64,000 bases of DNA from Cellulomonas sp. URHD0024 (GCF_000426185.1 NZ_KE384505.1:63741-127740); one strand, 5' to 3'. Shown: positions 16,704 to 25,021, counted from the stretch's first letter. Numbers and translations are program-made. Notes: generated by a model not told the origin, from the letters alone.

Positions 16704-17659
16704 CAGGCGCTCACCTCCACGGAGCCCGGCGGGACGGAGCCCGGCTCGACGGGGCCGGCCTCGGTGGAGCCGACGAGCTTCAGGAACAACCCCTCGAGCC
16801 CCGGGTCCTGCGCGGCGAGCTCGTGGAGCTCGACGCCTGCCGCGAAGGCTGCGGCGCCGACGGTCGCGGCGGTGACGTCGAGCAGCTGCGCCACGCGCGG
16901 GTCTCCGGCGTCCGTCCGTCGCCAGCCTGAGCGCTCGACCAGCGCCGCCAGCCCGTCGGGGTCGGGGGAGACCACCCGCACCCGGGGTGCTGCCATGCCG
17001 GCCAGCTCGGCGAGCGACGAGGCGTGCGCGAGCCGGCCTCGGGCGATGATCACGACGTCGTCGACCGTCTGCTCGACCTCGGAGAGCACGTGGCTGGACA
17101 CGAGGATCGTGCGACCCTCACCAGCCAGCGCGCGCAGGAAGCCGCGCAGCCAGCGGATGCCCTCGGGGTCGAGGCCGTTCGCGGGCTCGTCGAGCAGCAG
17201 CACCCGGGGGTCGCCCAGCAGCGTCGTGGCGAGAGCCAGCCGCTGCCGCATGCCGAGCGAGAAGACCCCGACGCGGCGGTCTCTCGCATCGGACAGCCCG
17301 ACCAGGTCGATCACCTCGTCGGCCCGCGCGTCCGGGACCCCCACCTGCGGTGCGAAGAGCCGCAGATGGTCCCTCGCGGTGCGGCCCGGGTGGAAGCTCG
17401 AGGCCTCCAGGGCCGCGCCGACGGTCTTCAGGGGCCGGGTGATCTGTCCGTAGGTCCGACCCCCGATGGTCGCGGCGCCCGAGGTCGGACGGACCAGCCC
17501 GAGCAGCATCCGCAGGGTGGTGGTCTTTCCGGCGCCGTTGGGCCCCAGGAACCCGGTCACCCGGCCCGGGGTGACCTGGAACGACAGGTCGTCGACCGCG
17601 CGTACGGTGCCGAACGACTTGGAGAGGTGCTCGACCAGGATGGTTCCGTCGGACGTCAT
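16703..17659 (-). CDS. ABC transporter ATP-binding protein (ABC-2 exporter)
   Basis: A 318-residue ATPase. Walker A GPNGAGKTT is at residues 39-47, the signature FSLGMRQRLALA and Walker B VLLLDEPANGLDP follow, and SSHVLSEVEQ carries the H-loop. The last ~100 residues form the C-terminal domain usual in DrrA/BcrA-type ATPases. The ATG at 17659 is 7 nt after TAGCAT, and an inverted repeat resembling GntR/YtrA operators lies in the promoter. This suggests induction by a small molecule. It is the first gene of the unit ending at 15891 or 15304. Confidence 0.93.
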   Translation of the reverse strand: MTSDGTILVEHLSKSFGTVRAVDDLSFQVTPGRVTGFLGPNGAGKTTTLRMLLGLVRPTSGAATIGGRTYGQITRPLKTVGAALEASSFHPGRTARDHLRLFAPQVGVPDARADEVIDLVGLSDARDRRVGVFSLGMRQRLALATTLLGDPRVLLLDEPANGLDPEGIRWLRGFLRALAGEGRTILVSSHVLSEVEQTVDDVVIIARGRLAHASSLAELAGMAAPRVRVVSPDPDGLAALVERSGWRRTDAGDPRVAQLLDVTAATVGAAAFAAGVELHELAAQDPGLEGLFLKLVGSTEAGPVEPGSVPPGSVEVSA

Positions 17660-17666
17660 GCGATCG

Positions 17667-17695
17667 ATGCTAGCTGTTCTAGTTGCGATAGAACA
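17667..17695 (-). promoter_or_regulatory. promoter with GntR/YtrA-like operator
   Basis: On the minus strand, TAGCAT (17667-17672) is a -10-like hexamer 7 nt before the ABC ATPase start. Just upstream, the inverted repeat TGTTCTA (17675-17681) and TAGAACA (17689-17695), with a 7-nt centre, occupies the spacer and -35 area. Similar GTTCTA-n-TAGAAC sites are bound by YtrA-type GntR repressors in Gram-positive bacteria. No GntR gene lies in the window. Confidence 0.5.
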
Positions 17696-17762
17696 AGCGC
17701 CTTATTGAGCGCGCCGTGCTCGGTCGGGCGACAGCCGGTGCGCCTGGGCGCGAGCTGACACG

Positions 17763-17792
17763 GCCCGGGACCGTCTCGGCGGTCCCGGGCCC
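17763..17792 (-). terminator. hairpin downstream of the MFS gene
   Basis: GCCCGGGACC (17763-17772) pairs with GGTCCCGGGC (about 17781-17790) around a short loop. There is no clear U tract. It lies 17 nt past the MFS stop codon. Confidence 0.65.
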
Positions 17793-17807
17793 TCGTCATG
17801 CGGTCGG

Positions 17808-19295
17808 TCAGGGGTGGTGCGGGCCCGGCCCGGGCGGCAGGTCGGTGACGCCGACGCTCTGGGCCTCCTGAAGACGACGGCGTGCCGACGGCACGGCGAG
17901 CGACGCGAGAACCGCGAGGACCGCGACGCCGGCGCAGGCCCAGAACCCGTAGGTGAAGGCCTGGTCGGTGGGCACGCCCTGGGCGGTGGTGTGCGACGTG
18001 ATGATGGCCGCGACGACGGCCGTGCCGATGCTGCTGCCGACCGTCCGGGAGATCGCGTTCACGCCGGTCGCCTCACCGGTCTGTGCGGGCGGCACGCTCT
18101 CGATGATGGCGTTGGCCATGGCGGCGAACGCCAGGCCGATGCCCGCACCCGTGAGCACGCCGGAACCGACCACCTGCCAGAGGTGGTCGTGGACGATCGC
18201 CGGCAGCGCGAACGCGGCGACCACCAGGGACGTGCCGAGAGCCATCGGCACCTTGGGGCCGAACCTGCGGTCGAGGAGCCCCGAGAGCGGTCCGAAGACG
18301 ACCATCATGAGGACGGTCGGCAGCAGGAAGAGGCCCGCCTGGGACACCGACTTGCCGAAGCCGACGCCCGTCGCGGCGGGCAGCTCCAGCAGCATCGGGA
18401 CGAGCAGGAACGTGCCGAACATCGCGAAACCGAGAGCCAGGGCGACGATGTCGGTCGCCCAGACACCGCGGTGGGCCATGAGCCGGATGTCGATCAGGGG
18501 CTGGGCGACGCGCAGCTCGACGAAGGCGAACACCACGAGCGCGACGACACCGAGGCCGAACAGCGCAACCGTCTTGCCCTCGAACCAGCCCCACGACTCG
18601 CCCTTGCTGATCGCGAGCAGCAGGGAGACCAGGCCGACGGTGAGGATGCTCGTGCCGAGCACGTCGAGGCGGCCGGGCGTGCGGACGTGCGACTCCTTCA
18701 TCCCGAAGATCGCCCCGGCGAGGGCGACGGCAACGAGGACGAGCGGCAGCCAGAACAGCCAGTGCCACGACAGGTGCTCGACGATCGGACCCGCGGCGAC
18801 GATGCCGACGCCGGCGCCGACCCCGAAGATCGCGGACAGCAGACCGACGGTGACGCTGACCTTCTCGCGGGGGAGCTCGTCGCGCACGATGCCGATCGAC
18901 AGAGGCAGGATCGCGCCGGCCGAGCCCTGGAGCACGCGGGCGAGGACCAGCACGGGCAGGGAGGGTGCGACCGCGGCGACGAACGTGCCCACGGCGAGTG
19001 CGGTCAGCACGCCGATGAGCACCCGACGCTTCCCGGACATGTCGCCGAGCCGTCCGAGGACAGGTGTGAGGACCGAGGCGGACAGCAGGTACGCCGTCAG
19101 GATCCAGCTGGCGTCGGCCGCCGTCGCGCCGAGGTCCTCCGCGATGACGGGCAGCGTGGGCGCGACGAGCGACTGCAGGACCGCGAACGCCAGACCACCG
19201 AGGGACAGGTACAGGACGAGGAACCGGCCCGCAGGCGGCTTCTCGACGGAGGGTGCGGCGCCGGCGTCGCCGGCCTTCGCGAGGGAGTGCGACAT
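17808..19295 (-). CDS. MFS drug efflux transporter, DHA2 family
   Basis: A 495-residue, probably 14-segment, inner-membrane antiporter. The motif A region reads GRLGDMSGKRR after the second helix, and motif C-like glycines follow (GVGAGVGIVAAGPIVEHLSW). An acidic/hydrophilic tail ends the protein. I start it at the ATG at 19295, which has GAGGACG upstream; an in-frame GTG at 19334 would lie upstream of the mapped-looking TSS region. It is divergent from a TetR gene and shares its operator, the classic layout of a repressor-controlled multidrug pump. Confidence 0.9.
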   Translation of the reverse strand: MSHSLAKAGDAGAAPSVEKPPAGRFLVLYLSLGGLAFAVLQSLVAPTLPVIAEDLGATAADASWILTAYLLSASVLTPVLGRLGDMSGKRRVLIGVLTALAVGTFVAAVAPSLPVLVLARVLQGSAGAILPLSIGIVRDELPREKVSVTVGLLSAIFGVGAGVGIVAAGPIVEHLSWHWLFWLPLVLVAVALAGAIFGMKESHVRTPGRLDVLGTSILTVGLVSLLLAISKGESWGWFEGKTVALFGLGVVALVVFAFVELRVAQPLIDIRLMAHRGVWATDIVALALGFAMFGTFLLVPMLLELPAATGVGFGKSVSQAGLFLLPTVLMMVVFGPLSGLLDRRFGPKVPMALGTSLVVAAFALPAIVHDHLWQVVGSGVLTGAGIGLAFAAMANAIIESVPPAQTGEATGVNAISRTVGSSIGTAVVAAIITSHTTAQGVPTDQAFTYGFWACAGVAVLAVLASLAVPSARRRLQEAQSVGVTDLPPGPGPHHP

Positions 19296-19313
19296 GACGT
19301 CCTCACAGGTCGA

Positions 19314-19375
19314 TGTAAACAGTTGTTGACCCATGGATAGCGCACCGAGGCAACTGAAGTCAACAGACGTTTACA
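19314..19375. promoter_or_regulatory. divergent promoters with large inverted-repeat operator (TetR/MFS)
   Basis: Left arm 19314-19330 (TGTAAACAGTTGTTGAC) and right arm 19359-19375 (GTCAACAGACGTTTACA) are inverted repeats differing at about three positions. The MFS promoter reads TTGACT (19363-19358), 17 nt, CTATCC (19340-19335) on the minus strand. The TetR promoter reads TTTACA (19370-19375), 17 nt, TAGGTT (19393-19398), 7 nt before the GTG. The right arm covers both -35 boxes and the left arm sits at the MFS transcription start, so a repressor would block both genes. Confidence 0.75.
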
Positions 19376-19405
19376 TGCGTCGGACCGCACATTAGGTTGG
19401 GCCTC

Positions 19406-20032
19406 GTGAGCGAGGACGCGGGTGCGGTGGCGCCGAGGCGCCGTGATGCGGACGGCACGCGGCGGCTGCTGCTCGCCGCGGGGCGCCGCCGCTTCGCCAG
19501 CGACGGGTACGCCGCGACGACCGTGCGGCACATCGCCGACGACGCCGGGGTCAACGTCGCGCTGATCAGCCGCTACTTCACCTCGAAGGAGGGCCTTTTC
19601 GAGGCGTGTCTCACGGGCGCCGCCGACGAGCTCGAGCGCTCGGTGGAGCAGGACCTGACGCTCGAGGAGCTGGCGGGGCGGATGGTGCGGCAGATCACGG
19701 GCCCGGACCCGGTCGATCGCCCGACGCAGCTGCTGCTGCTCATGCGCACGTCGGGGGACGAGCATGCCGAGCTGATCCGGCTGCGGACCCTGCGGACGTT
19801 CGCCGAACGCCTCGCGGCGATCGCCGGCAGCCGCCCCGACGACCCCGACCGCGAGCGGATGCTGCTCCGTGCGCAGCTGGTCGTCGCCGCAGGCTTCGGG
19901 ATCTCGATCATGCGGTCGTGGACCCAGGCGAGCGCGGGCTCGGGGGCGATGGAGCCGCTGACGTCGGCCGGCGAGGCGGAGCTGGCCGGCCCGGTCCACG
20001 ACCTGCTCATCGCGCTCCTCGGGGGGCTCTAG
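19406..20032 (+). CDS. TetR family transcriptional repressor
   Basis: A 208-residue regulator read from the GTG at 19406. The N-terminal helix-turn-helix is clear: TRRLLLAAGRRRFASDGYAATTVRHIADDAGVNVALISRYFTSKEGLF. The rest is the ligand-binding and dimerisation domain. It is divergent from the MFS pump at 17808-19295, and both promoters are covered by the inverted repeat at 19314-19375. The inferred role is ligand-relieved repression of the pump and itself. The -10 box lies 7 nt from the GTG, so the transcript should be leaderless. Confidence 0.92.
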   Translation: MSEDAGAVAPRRRDADGTRRLLLAAGRRRFASDGYAATTVRHIADDAGVNVALISRYFTSKEGLFEACLTGAADELERSVEQDLTLEELAGRMVRQITGPDPVDRPTQLLLLMRTSGDEHAELIRLRTLRTFAERLAAIAGSRPDDPDRERMLLRAQLVVAAGFGISIMRSWTQASAGSGAMEPLTSAGEAELAGPVHDLLIALLGGL

Positions 20033-20047
20033 GCCGCGCGGACCACG

Positions 20048-21169
20048 TCAGCGCGTCGCGTCCGGCACCGCGACGGTGAACCGGGCTCCCCCCTCGGGCG
20101 CCTCGCCCACGTCGATCCTGCCGCCCAGTCGTCCGACCAGCCCGTGCACCAGCGACAGGCCGATGCCGACGCCGACGGGCCGCTCGTCGCGGTAGCGCGC
20201 GCCGAGTGCGCCCGGCTCGAACGCGACCCGGCGGTCGTCCGGCGACAGCCCGGGGCCGCCGTCGCGGACCTCGAGCACCGCACGCGTCCCGGGCGGGTCG
20301 TCGGGTCCTGCCGGCCGCGCCGCGAGCACCACGGGACGCCCGGCAGGAGTCATGCGGACCGCGTTGTCCGCGAGACCGTCCAGCACCTGCCTCAGTCGGG
20401 CGGCGTCGGTGTGCACGGGCAGCGGCACACCCGGGGGCTCGACGCTGATTGCCGCCGCCCGGTTCGACCAGACGCGCGCGGCCTCGTCGAGGAGCGTTCC
20501 GACGTCGACGAGCGCCACGTCGAGCCGGAAGTCGTCGGCGCCGAGGCGGGCGAGCTCCAGGAGGTCGCGCACCAGGTGCTCGAGCCGCCCCGACTCGGCC
20601 AGGATCACCGCACCCGCCGCGCGCGCCTCGTCGCCGGTGACGACGCCGTCGGCCACGGACTCGGCGAACCCGTGCACGGCGGTGAGGGGGTTGCGCAGCT
20701 CGTGCGAGACGGCCAGCAGGAACCGACGCTGGCGGCCTTCGCTCGTCGCCAACGCCTCGGCGAGCGCGTTCAGGCTCGTGGCCACCTCGGCGATCTCGGG
20801 CGGCCCCTCGACCGGCACGCGCACGTCCCGACGACCCGCCCCCATGGCCTGGGCCGCGTCCGCGGTGTGCCGCAGCGGTCGGGTCAGGACGCGCGCGGTC
20901 GCGCCACCGGCGAGCGCGCCGACTGCGAGGCTGAGAAGGAGCGAGAGCGCCACCGCCCGGGGGACGCGCCGTTCGGCGCGCTTCTGAGCGCGCTCCACCC
21001 GCTGCACGCGTCGCGTCTCGTTCCCGTCGGCCTTCGAGATCGTCTGGGCGGTCCGGGCCTCCGCCGCGACGTACCGTGCCGCGGCAAGCCCCGAGAGCAG
21101 GGCGGTGGCGAGGGCGACGGCGACGCACAGCAGCGTGATCCGCGCGGTCAGGGAGACGCGGGGGCTCAC
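20048..21169 (-). CDS. sensor histidine kinase
   Basis: A 373-residue membrane kinase, last gene of a four-gene operon. Membrane helices lie at about residues 8-32 and 72-93, with only a ~40-residue external loop rich in Arg and Ala between them. A HAMP domain covers ~94-145. The phosphoacceptor is H156 in SHELRNPL; the N-box asparagine is N269 (LADNAVRM); G-boxes are DGGPGL (303-308) and VGIGLSLVHGLVGRLGG. Start GTG 21169 overlaps the regulator stop as GTGA. The small sensing loop suggests that it reads membrane or envelope state, or an accessory protein. Confidence 0.93.
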   Translation of the reverse strand: MSPRVSLTARITLLCVAVALATALLSGLAAARYVAAEARTAQTISKADGNETRRVQRVERAQKRAERRVPRAVALSLLLSLAVGALAGGATARVLTRPLRHTADAAQAMGAGRRDVRVPVEGPPEIAEVATSLNALAEALATSEGRQRRFLLAVSHELRNPLTAVHGFAESVADGVVTGDEARAAGAVILAESGRLEHLVRDLLELARLGADDFRLDVALVDVGTLLDEAARVWSNRAAAISVEPPGVPLPVHTDAARLRQVLDGLADNAVRMTPAGRPVVLAARPAGPDDPPGTRAVLEVRDGGPGLSPDDRRVAFEPGALGARYRDERPVGVGIGLSLVHGLVGRLGGRIDVGEAPEGGARFTVAVPDATR

Positions 21170-21846
21170 TTCTCGACCTCGGCGGCGTACCCCACGCCGC
21201 GCACCGTACGGATCGGTGCGTCCGGCCCGAGCTTCGCGCGCACCTGCGCGACGTGGACGTCGACCGTGCGGGTGCCTGCCGCGGCGCCGTAGCCCCAGAC
21301 CGCACCGAGCAGCGACTCCCGGCTGTGCACTCTGCCCGGCGAACGCAACAGGTGCACGAGCAGGTCGAACTCCGTGGCCGTGAGGTGCACGGGGCGGCCG
21401 TCGACACGGGTCCGGCGAGCAGTGACGTCCACCTCGACCGGCCCGAGGGCGAGCCGCTCCTGGTCGTGCGGCTGCGCACGCCGCAGGACGGCGTGCACGC
21501 GGGCGACCAGCTCCCGCGGGCTGAACGGCTTCGTGATGTAGTCGTCGCCGCCCAGCTCGAGGCCGAGCACGCGGTCGACCTCGTCGTCGCGGGCGGTGAC
21601 GAACAGCAGCGGGGTGCGGTCGCCGTCGGCGCGCAGCCGTCGGCACACCTCGATCCCGTCGATGCCCGGCAAGCCGATGTCGAGCACCACCGCGACCGGG
21701 CGGTGCGCGCGGATCGCCGCCAGCGCGGTCAGGCCGTCGCCGTACGTCTGCACGCCGAACCCGTCGCGACCCAGGTACAGCCGCAGCAGGTCGACCACGG
21801 CAGGGTCGTCCTCGACGACGACGACCAGGCCCTGACCTGTCGTCAT
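21166..21846 (-). CDS. response regulator, OmpR/PhoB family
   Basis: A 226-residue DNA-binding regulator. The receiver domain has the acidic pair EDD at residues 12-14, phosphoacceptor D56 (VVLDIGLPG) and the conserved lysine in YITKPFSPREL. The winged-helix domain follows (LTATEFDLLVHLLRSPGRVHSRESLLGAVWGY, then RTVDVHVAQVRAKL and RTVRGVGYA). It is coupled to the kinase by a 4-nt overlap and preceded by two small exported-protein genes in the same orientation. Confidence 0.95.
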   Translation of the reverse strand: MTTGQGLVVVVEDDPAVVDLLRLYLGRDGFGVQTYGDGLTALAAIRAHRPVAVVLDIGLPGIDGIEVCRRLRADGDRTPLLFVTARDDEVDRVLGLELGGDDYITKPFSPRELVARVHAVLRRAQPHDQERLALGPVEVDVTARRTRVDGRPVHLTATEFDLLVHLLRSPGRVHSRESLLGAVWGYGAAAGTRTVDVHVAQVRAKLGPDAPIRTVRGVGYAAEVEK

Positions 21847-21864
21847 GTGCCTCCGTCCATGCGC

Positions 21865-22164
21865 TCAGCCGTCCGCGGCGGCGAGGTCCGCCTCGGCGAG
21901 GTCCGCCAGGTGCTCGGCGTCGTCGATCGCCGCCGTGAGCTCACCGTCGTCGTCGCCCTGCGCGACATCCTGCGGCATGGCGGGCCGTGCTGGGGTGGGT
22001 TGTGCGGGTGTCGTCGCGGGTGTCGTCGCGGTTGTCGGTGCTCCGTGAGCCGACGACGACACCGGCGCGCCCGCGCTCGTCGCGGCCCCACCGCATCCGG
22101 AGACACCGGCCGCGATCACGGTCGCGACGACGACCGCGACGACTTGTGCGGCCGGCCGCGTCAC
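21865..22164 (-). CDS. small putative lipoprotein
   Basis: A 99-residue protein starting with GTG. It has a hydrophobic signal (QVVAVVVATVIAAG) ending in lipobox VSGC (Cys about 24). A Thr/Ala/Pro-rich linker follows, then an acidic C-terminal segment (DDGELTAAIDDAEHLADLAEADLAAADG) that looks helical. Its start overlaps the stop of the upstream gene as GTGA and it lies 18 nt before the response regulator, so it is part of the two-component operon. No family is recognised. Role as an accessory or sensor partner is inference. Confidence 0.7.
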   Translation of the reverse strand: MTRPAAQVVAVVVATVIAAGVSGCGGAATSAGAPVSSSAHGAPTTATTPATTPAQPTPARPAMPQDVAQGDDDGELTAAIDDAEHLADLAEADLAAADG

Positions 22165-22580
22165 GACGCGGCCGTCGGCGTCGGCGTCGGGCAGTGCTTG
22201 GCGGTCATGGCCGCGAGACGCGCCTGGGCGTCGGTGAGCGTGCGGGCGCGGCTCTCACGCCGGTCGGCCCGGGCGCGCAGGGCGGCGGCTCGCTCCGTCT
22301 TGCCGGCCTGGTCCGCCTCGGCAGCCCTGGCCTCCAGCCACGCGACAGACCCCTTCTGCTGAGCGTCGCCCTGGATGCGGGCCAGCGCGCGCTCGAGGCG
22401 CCTCTCGACGTGCGCGGCTCGCGTGCACGGGTGGCGGTGGCCGTCCCCGGGGAGGGACGCCTGGCTGGTGGCGGTCGGCTGGGGTGCTTCCGCCGCGAAG
22501 GACGCTGCGGCCGGTCCTGCGACGAGGGTGCAGGTCAATGCGACGACGGCGCCGACTCGGGTGAGACGTGTGCGGGTCAT
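22161..22580 (-). CDS. small secreted helical protein of the two-component operon
   Basis: A 139-residue exported protein and first gene of the operon. The signal peptide ends near ASFAAEA (residues ~26-31). The mature part is a long, charged, alanine-rich helix (HVERRLERALARIQGD to ARTLTDAQARLAAMTAKH), likely a coiled coil, with two cysteines at H-P-C (52) and KHC (130). Size and helical nature recall periplasmic regulators such as CpxP/Spy, but no sequence signature supports homology. The operon order is exported helix, lipoprotein, response regulator, kinase. Confidence 0.72.
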   Translation of the reverse strand: MTRTRLTRVGAVVALTCTLVAGPAAASFAAEAPQPTATSQASLPGDGHRHPCTRAAHVERRLERALARIQGDAQQKGSVAWLEARAAEADQAGKTERAAALRARADRRESRARTLTDAQARLAAMTAKHCPTPTPTAAS

Positions 22581-22747
22581 GGTGGCTCCTCGGACGGGAT
22601 GCCCCGGCGGGGCCTCGTGGGAGTGAGCCTCGCGCTGGTGGGTGAGCGGCAGGTCAGGTGAATGTTCGGGTTGTGCAAGGGCGACCGCGCGGGCTGCCAC
22701 TACGGTGTCGACCAAGACCGGCGTCGTGGCCGGCACAGGGAGGTCGG

Positions 22748-23194
22748 ATGGAGCGGCAGCCGGACGACGCGATGCTGGACCTCGACGCGTACGGGCGCAG
22801 GATGTCGCTGCTGCGCCTCGCGGTCGGTGCGCTCGGGGGAGTGCTCCTTCTCGCCCTCGCGATGGTGTGGATCGGGTCGAGCCCGTTCGTCGCGATCATC
22901 GTCGCGGTGTGGGGTGCGCTCGTCCTGTCGATCTGCTACCACTCCGGGGCCCGGAAGGCGCGGGAGCGGAGCAAGCGCGCGCCGGTCAGCGAGTGGAGCG
23001 CGGTCCCACCGACCTTGGGTGCAGCCAGCGCGCAGACGACGCTCGCGGCCGCGAGCGCGATGGTGGACCTCGACGTGCGCCTGGTGCGCGCGACGCGGGC
23101 CCGCAGTGGCGAGCATGCGGCGCTCGTCGAGCTCCACCGCCAGCGTCCGACGCTTTCCCCAGCGGTCGTGACGGAGATGCTCCGAATGCTCTGA
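22748..23194 (+). CDS. small membrane protein, function unknown
   Basis: A 148-residue protein from the ATG at 22748, which has GGGAGGTCGG just upstream as a ribosome binding site. Two adjacent membrane segments lie at about residues 21-42 (LLRLAVGALGGVLLLALAMVWIG) and 46-66. A cytoplasmic C-terminal domain of about 80 residues follows, with helical Ala/Leu/Arg-rich stretches (TTLAAASAMVDLDVRLVRATRARSG). No domain is recognised. It is divergent from the two-component operon. Confidence 0.7.
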   Translation: MERQPDDAMLDLDAYGRRMSLLRLAVGALGGVLLLALAMVWIGSSPFVAIIVAVWGALVLSICYHSGARKARERSKRAPVSEWSAVPPTLGAASAQTTLAAASAMVDLDVRLVRATRARSGEHAALVELHRQRPTLSPAVVTEMLRML

Positions 23195-23262
23195 CCTGCC
23201 CGATCGCGTCATCCGATCGTGGACGGGCTCAAGTCGGACCCGCGCCGGCCGATGGACCGGAC

Positions 23263-23739
23263 ATGCGCCTCGCTTCCAGAACCCTCGCTGCTGCCCTCCT
23301 CGCCGTCGTGGTGCTCGCGGGCTGCCAGGACACGGCGACGTCGTCGGGAGCCGCCGCGAAGCCGTCGAGCTCGGCCACGGCTGCCGCCCACGTCACCGCG
23401 AAGGCCACACCCACGGCTACCGCCGCCGCGCCGAAGGTGACCGTGGCGCCCACCCCGACGCACTCACAGCCGGCTCCGGTAGCCGCCGCTCCGACCAAGG
23501 CCGCACCTGCGCCTGTCGCCCCCGCACCTGTCGCCCCCGCACCCGTGGCCCCCGCTCCGGCCCCCGCCGCGCCCGTCGCCCCCGCACCGGCCCCGGCCCC
23601 CGCGGCGGACACCGACCCCAGGTTCGGAACCTGCAAGGAGGCGAAGGCCGCCGGCTACGGCCCGTACGTCCAGGGCGTCGACCCGGAGTACGACTGGTAC
23701 CGCGACTCCGACCACGACGGCACGGACTGCGAGAAGTAG
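23263..23739 (+). CDS. lipoprotein with Pro/Ala-rich stalk and Excalibur domain
   Basis: A 158-residue surface protein. The signal sequence ends in lipobox LAGC (Cys21). A low-complexity stalk follows, first Ala/Thr-rich and then a PAPVA repeat run. The last ~38 residues form an Excalibur calcium-binding domain: FGTCKEAKAAGYGPY, then the EF-hand-like DSDHDGTDCE. This domain is common in exported Gram-positive proteins of uncertain role. It converges on rtcB with a shared hairpin terminator between the two genes. Confidence 0.88.
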   Translation: MRLASRTLAAALLAVVVLAGCQDTATSSGAAAKPSSSATAAAHVTAKATPTATAAAPKVTVAPTPTHSQPAPVAAAPTKAAPAPVAPAPVAPAPVAPAPAPAAPVAPAPAPAPAADTDPRFGTCKEAKAAGYGPYVQGVDPEYDWYRDSDHDGTDCEK

Positions 23740-23746
23740 ACCCGGT

Positions 23747-23778
23747 CGGCCCCGCTCTCTCGTCGGAGAGCGGGGCCG
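23747..23778. terminator. bidirectional hairpin terminator
   Basis: CGGCCCCGCTCTC (23747-23759) pairs perfectly with GAGAGCGGGGCCG (23766-23778) around a 6-nt loop. It lies between two convergent genes (stops at 23739 and 23783) and probably serves both. Confidence 0.8.
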
Positions 23779-23782
23779 TCGG

Positions 23783-24961
23783 TCAGTCGCCCTTCACGTT
23801 GACGATCTGACGCAGCACGTGGCGGACCTCGACGAGGTCGGCCGCGTCGGCCATGACCTGGTCGATGTCCTTGTACGCCGCCGGGATCTCGTCGATGAAC
23901 GCGTCCGTGTCGCGGTACTCGATGCCGACCATCGCCTCGCGGAGCTGGTCGTGCGTGAACTGACGACGCGCGGCCGACCGCGAGAAGTTGCGGCCCGCAC
24001 CGTGCGGCGACGAGCTGAGCGAGAGCGCGTCACCCTTGCCGGTGACGACGTAGGACGCGGTGCCCATCGAGCCCGGGATCAGGCCGGCGTCACCGACACC
24101 GGCCTTGATCGCGCCCTTGCGGGACACCCAGACCGTCTTCCCGAAGTGCGTCTCCTGCTCCGTGAAGTTGTGGTGGCAGTTGACCCGCTCGGCCTCGGCG
24201 ACGTCCTCGCCCATGTGCTCGGCGATGGCGTCGACGACCCGGTCCATCATCTCCTCGCGGTTCAGCAGGGCGTAGTCCTGGGCCCACCGCAGCTCGCGGA
24301 TGTACGCCCAGAACTCGTCGGTGCCCTCCACCAGGTACGCGAGGTCCTTGTCCGGCAGCGGGATCCACCACCGCTCGCAGAGCTCGCGCGCCACCTTGAT
24401 GTGCCGCTGCGCGATCCGGTTGCCGACGCCGCGGCTCCCCGAGTGCAGGAACAGCCAGACCGTGTCCGTCTCGTCGACGGTGACCTCGATGAAGTGGTTC
24501 CCGGACCCGAGCGAACCCAGCTGCAGGCGCCACCTGCCGGCGTCTGCGGTCGGGTCGAACCCGGCCGCGGCCGCCTTCTCCTCGAGGATCTCGACCCTCG
24601 ACGCCGCCGTGCTCGTCAGCCTCTGGTTCACGCCGCCCGCCGACAGGGGCACGGCCTTCTCGATCGCCACGCGCAGCGCCGACAGCGACCCGCGCGAGCG
24701 CACCTGCTCCGACGTCCACTGCGTGCGGACGGCGATCATGCCGCAGCCGATGTCCACGCCGACGGCGGCGGGGATGATCGCGCCGAGGGTCGGGATGACG
24801 CTGCCGACGGTCGCGCCGAGCCCCAGGTGGGCGTCGGGCATGAGGGCCAGGTGCGGGTAGATGAACGGCATGGTGGACGTGGCGACTGCCTGGGCGCGGG
24901 TGTTCTCCTCGAGGATCGATGCCCAGCTGATCAGTCGCGGGCTGAGGTGCTCGCGTGTCAT
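23783..24961 (-). CDS. rtcB: RNA-splicing ligase RtcB
   Basis: Ligates RNA 2',3'-cyclic phosphate or 3'-phosphate ends to 5'-OH ends, using Mn and GTP. The 392-residue protein has the metal-binding cysteine in VDIGCGM, histidines in SGNHFIEV, FLHSGSRG and NCHHNF, and the guanylylated histidine region PHGAGRNFSR. It is of the shorter bacterial class. The ATG at 24961 begins MTREHLSPRLISWASIL; the open frame extends far upstream, but those extra residues lack family features. It is 60 nt from a divergent small gene. No RtcA or archease gene is seen. Confidence 0.93.
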   Translation of the reverse strand: MTREHLSPRLISWASILEENTRAQAVATSTMPFIYPHLALMPDAHLGLGATVGSVIPTLGAIIPAAVGVDIGCGMIAVRTQWTSEQVRSRGSLSALRVAIEKAVPLSAGGVNQRLTSTAASRVEILEEKAAAAGFDPTADAGRWRLQLGSLGSGNHFIEVTVDETDTVWLFLHSGSRGVGNRIAQRHIKVARELCERWWIPLPDKDLAYLVEGTDEFWAYIRELRWAQDYALLNREEMMDRVVDAIAEHMGEDVAEAERVNCHHNFTEQETHFGKTVWVSRKGAIKAGVGDAGLIPGSMGTASYVVTGKGDALSLSSSPHGAGRNFSRSAARRQFTHDQLREAMVGIEYRDTDAFIDEIPAAYKDIDQVMADAADLVEVRHVLRQIVNVKGD

Positions 24962-25009
24962 GGGGCGGCAGCCTGGCACGCGGGTGGTGGGGACGTCGCC
25001 CTGATTGGC

Positions 25010-25015
25010 TAGCCT
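25010..25015 (+). promoter_or_regulatory. -10-like hexamer TAGCCT (leaderless)
   Basis: TAGCCT ends 6 nt before the GTG at 25022, another case of the leaderless arrangement. Confidence 0.45.
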
Positions 25016-25021
25016 CGCCCC

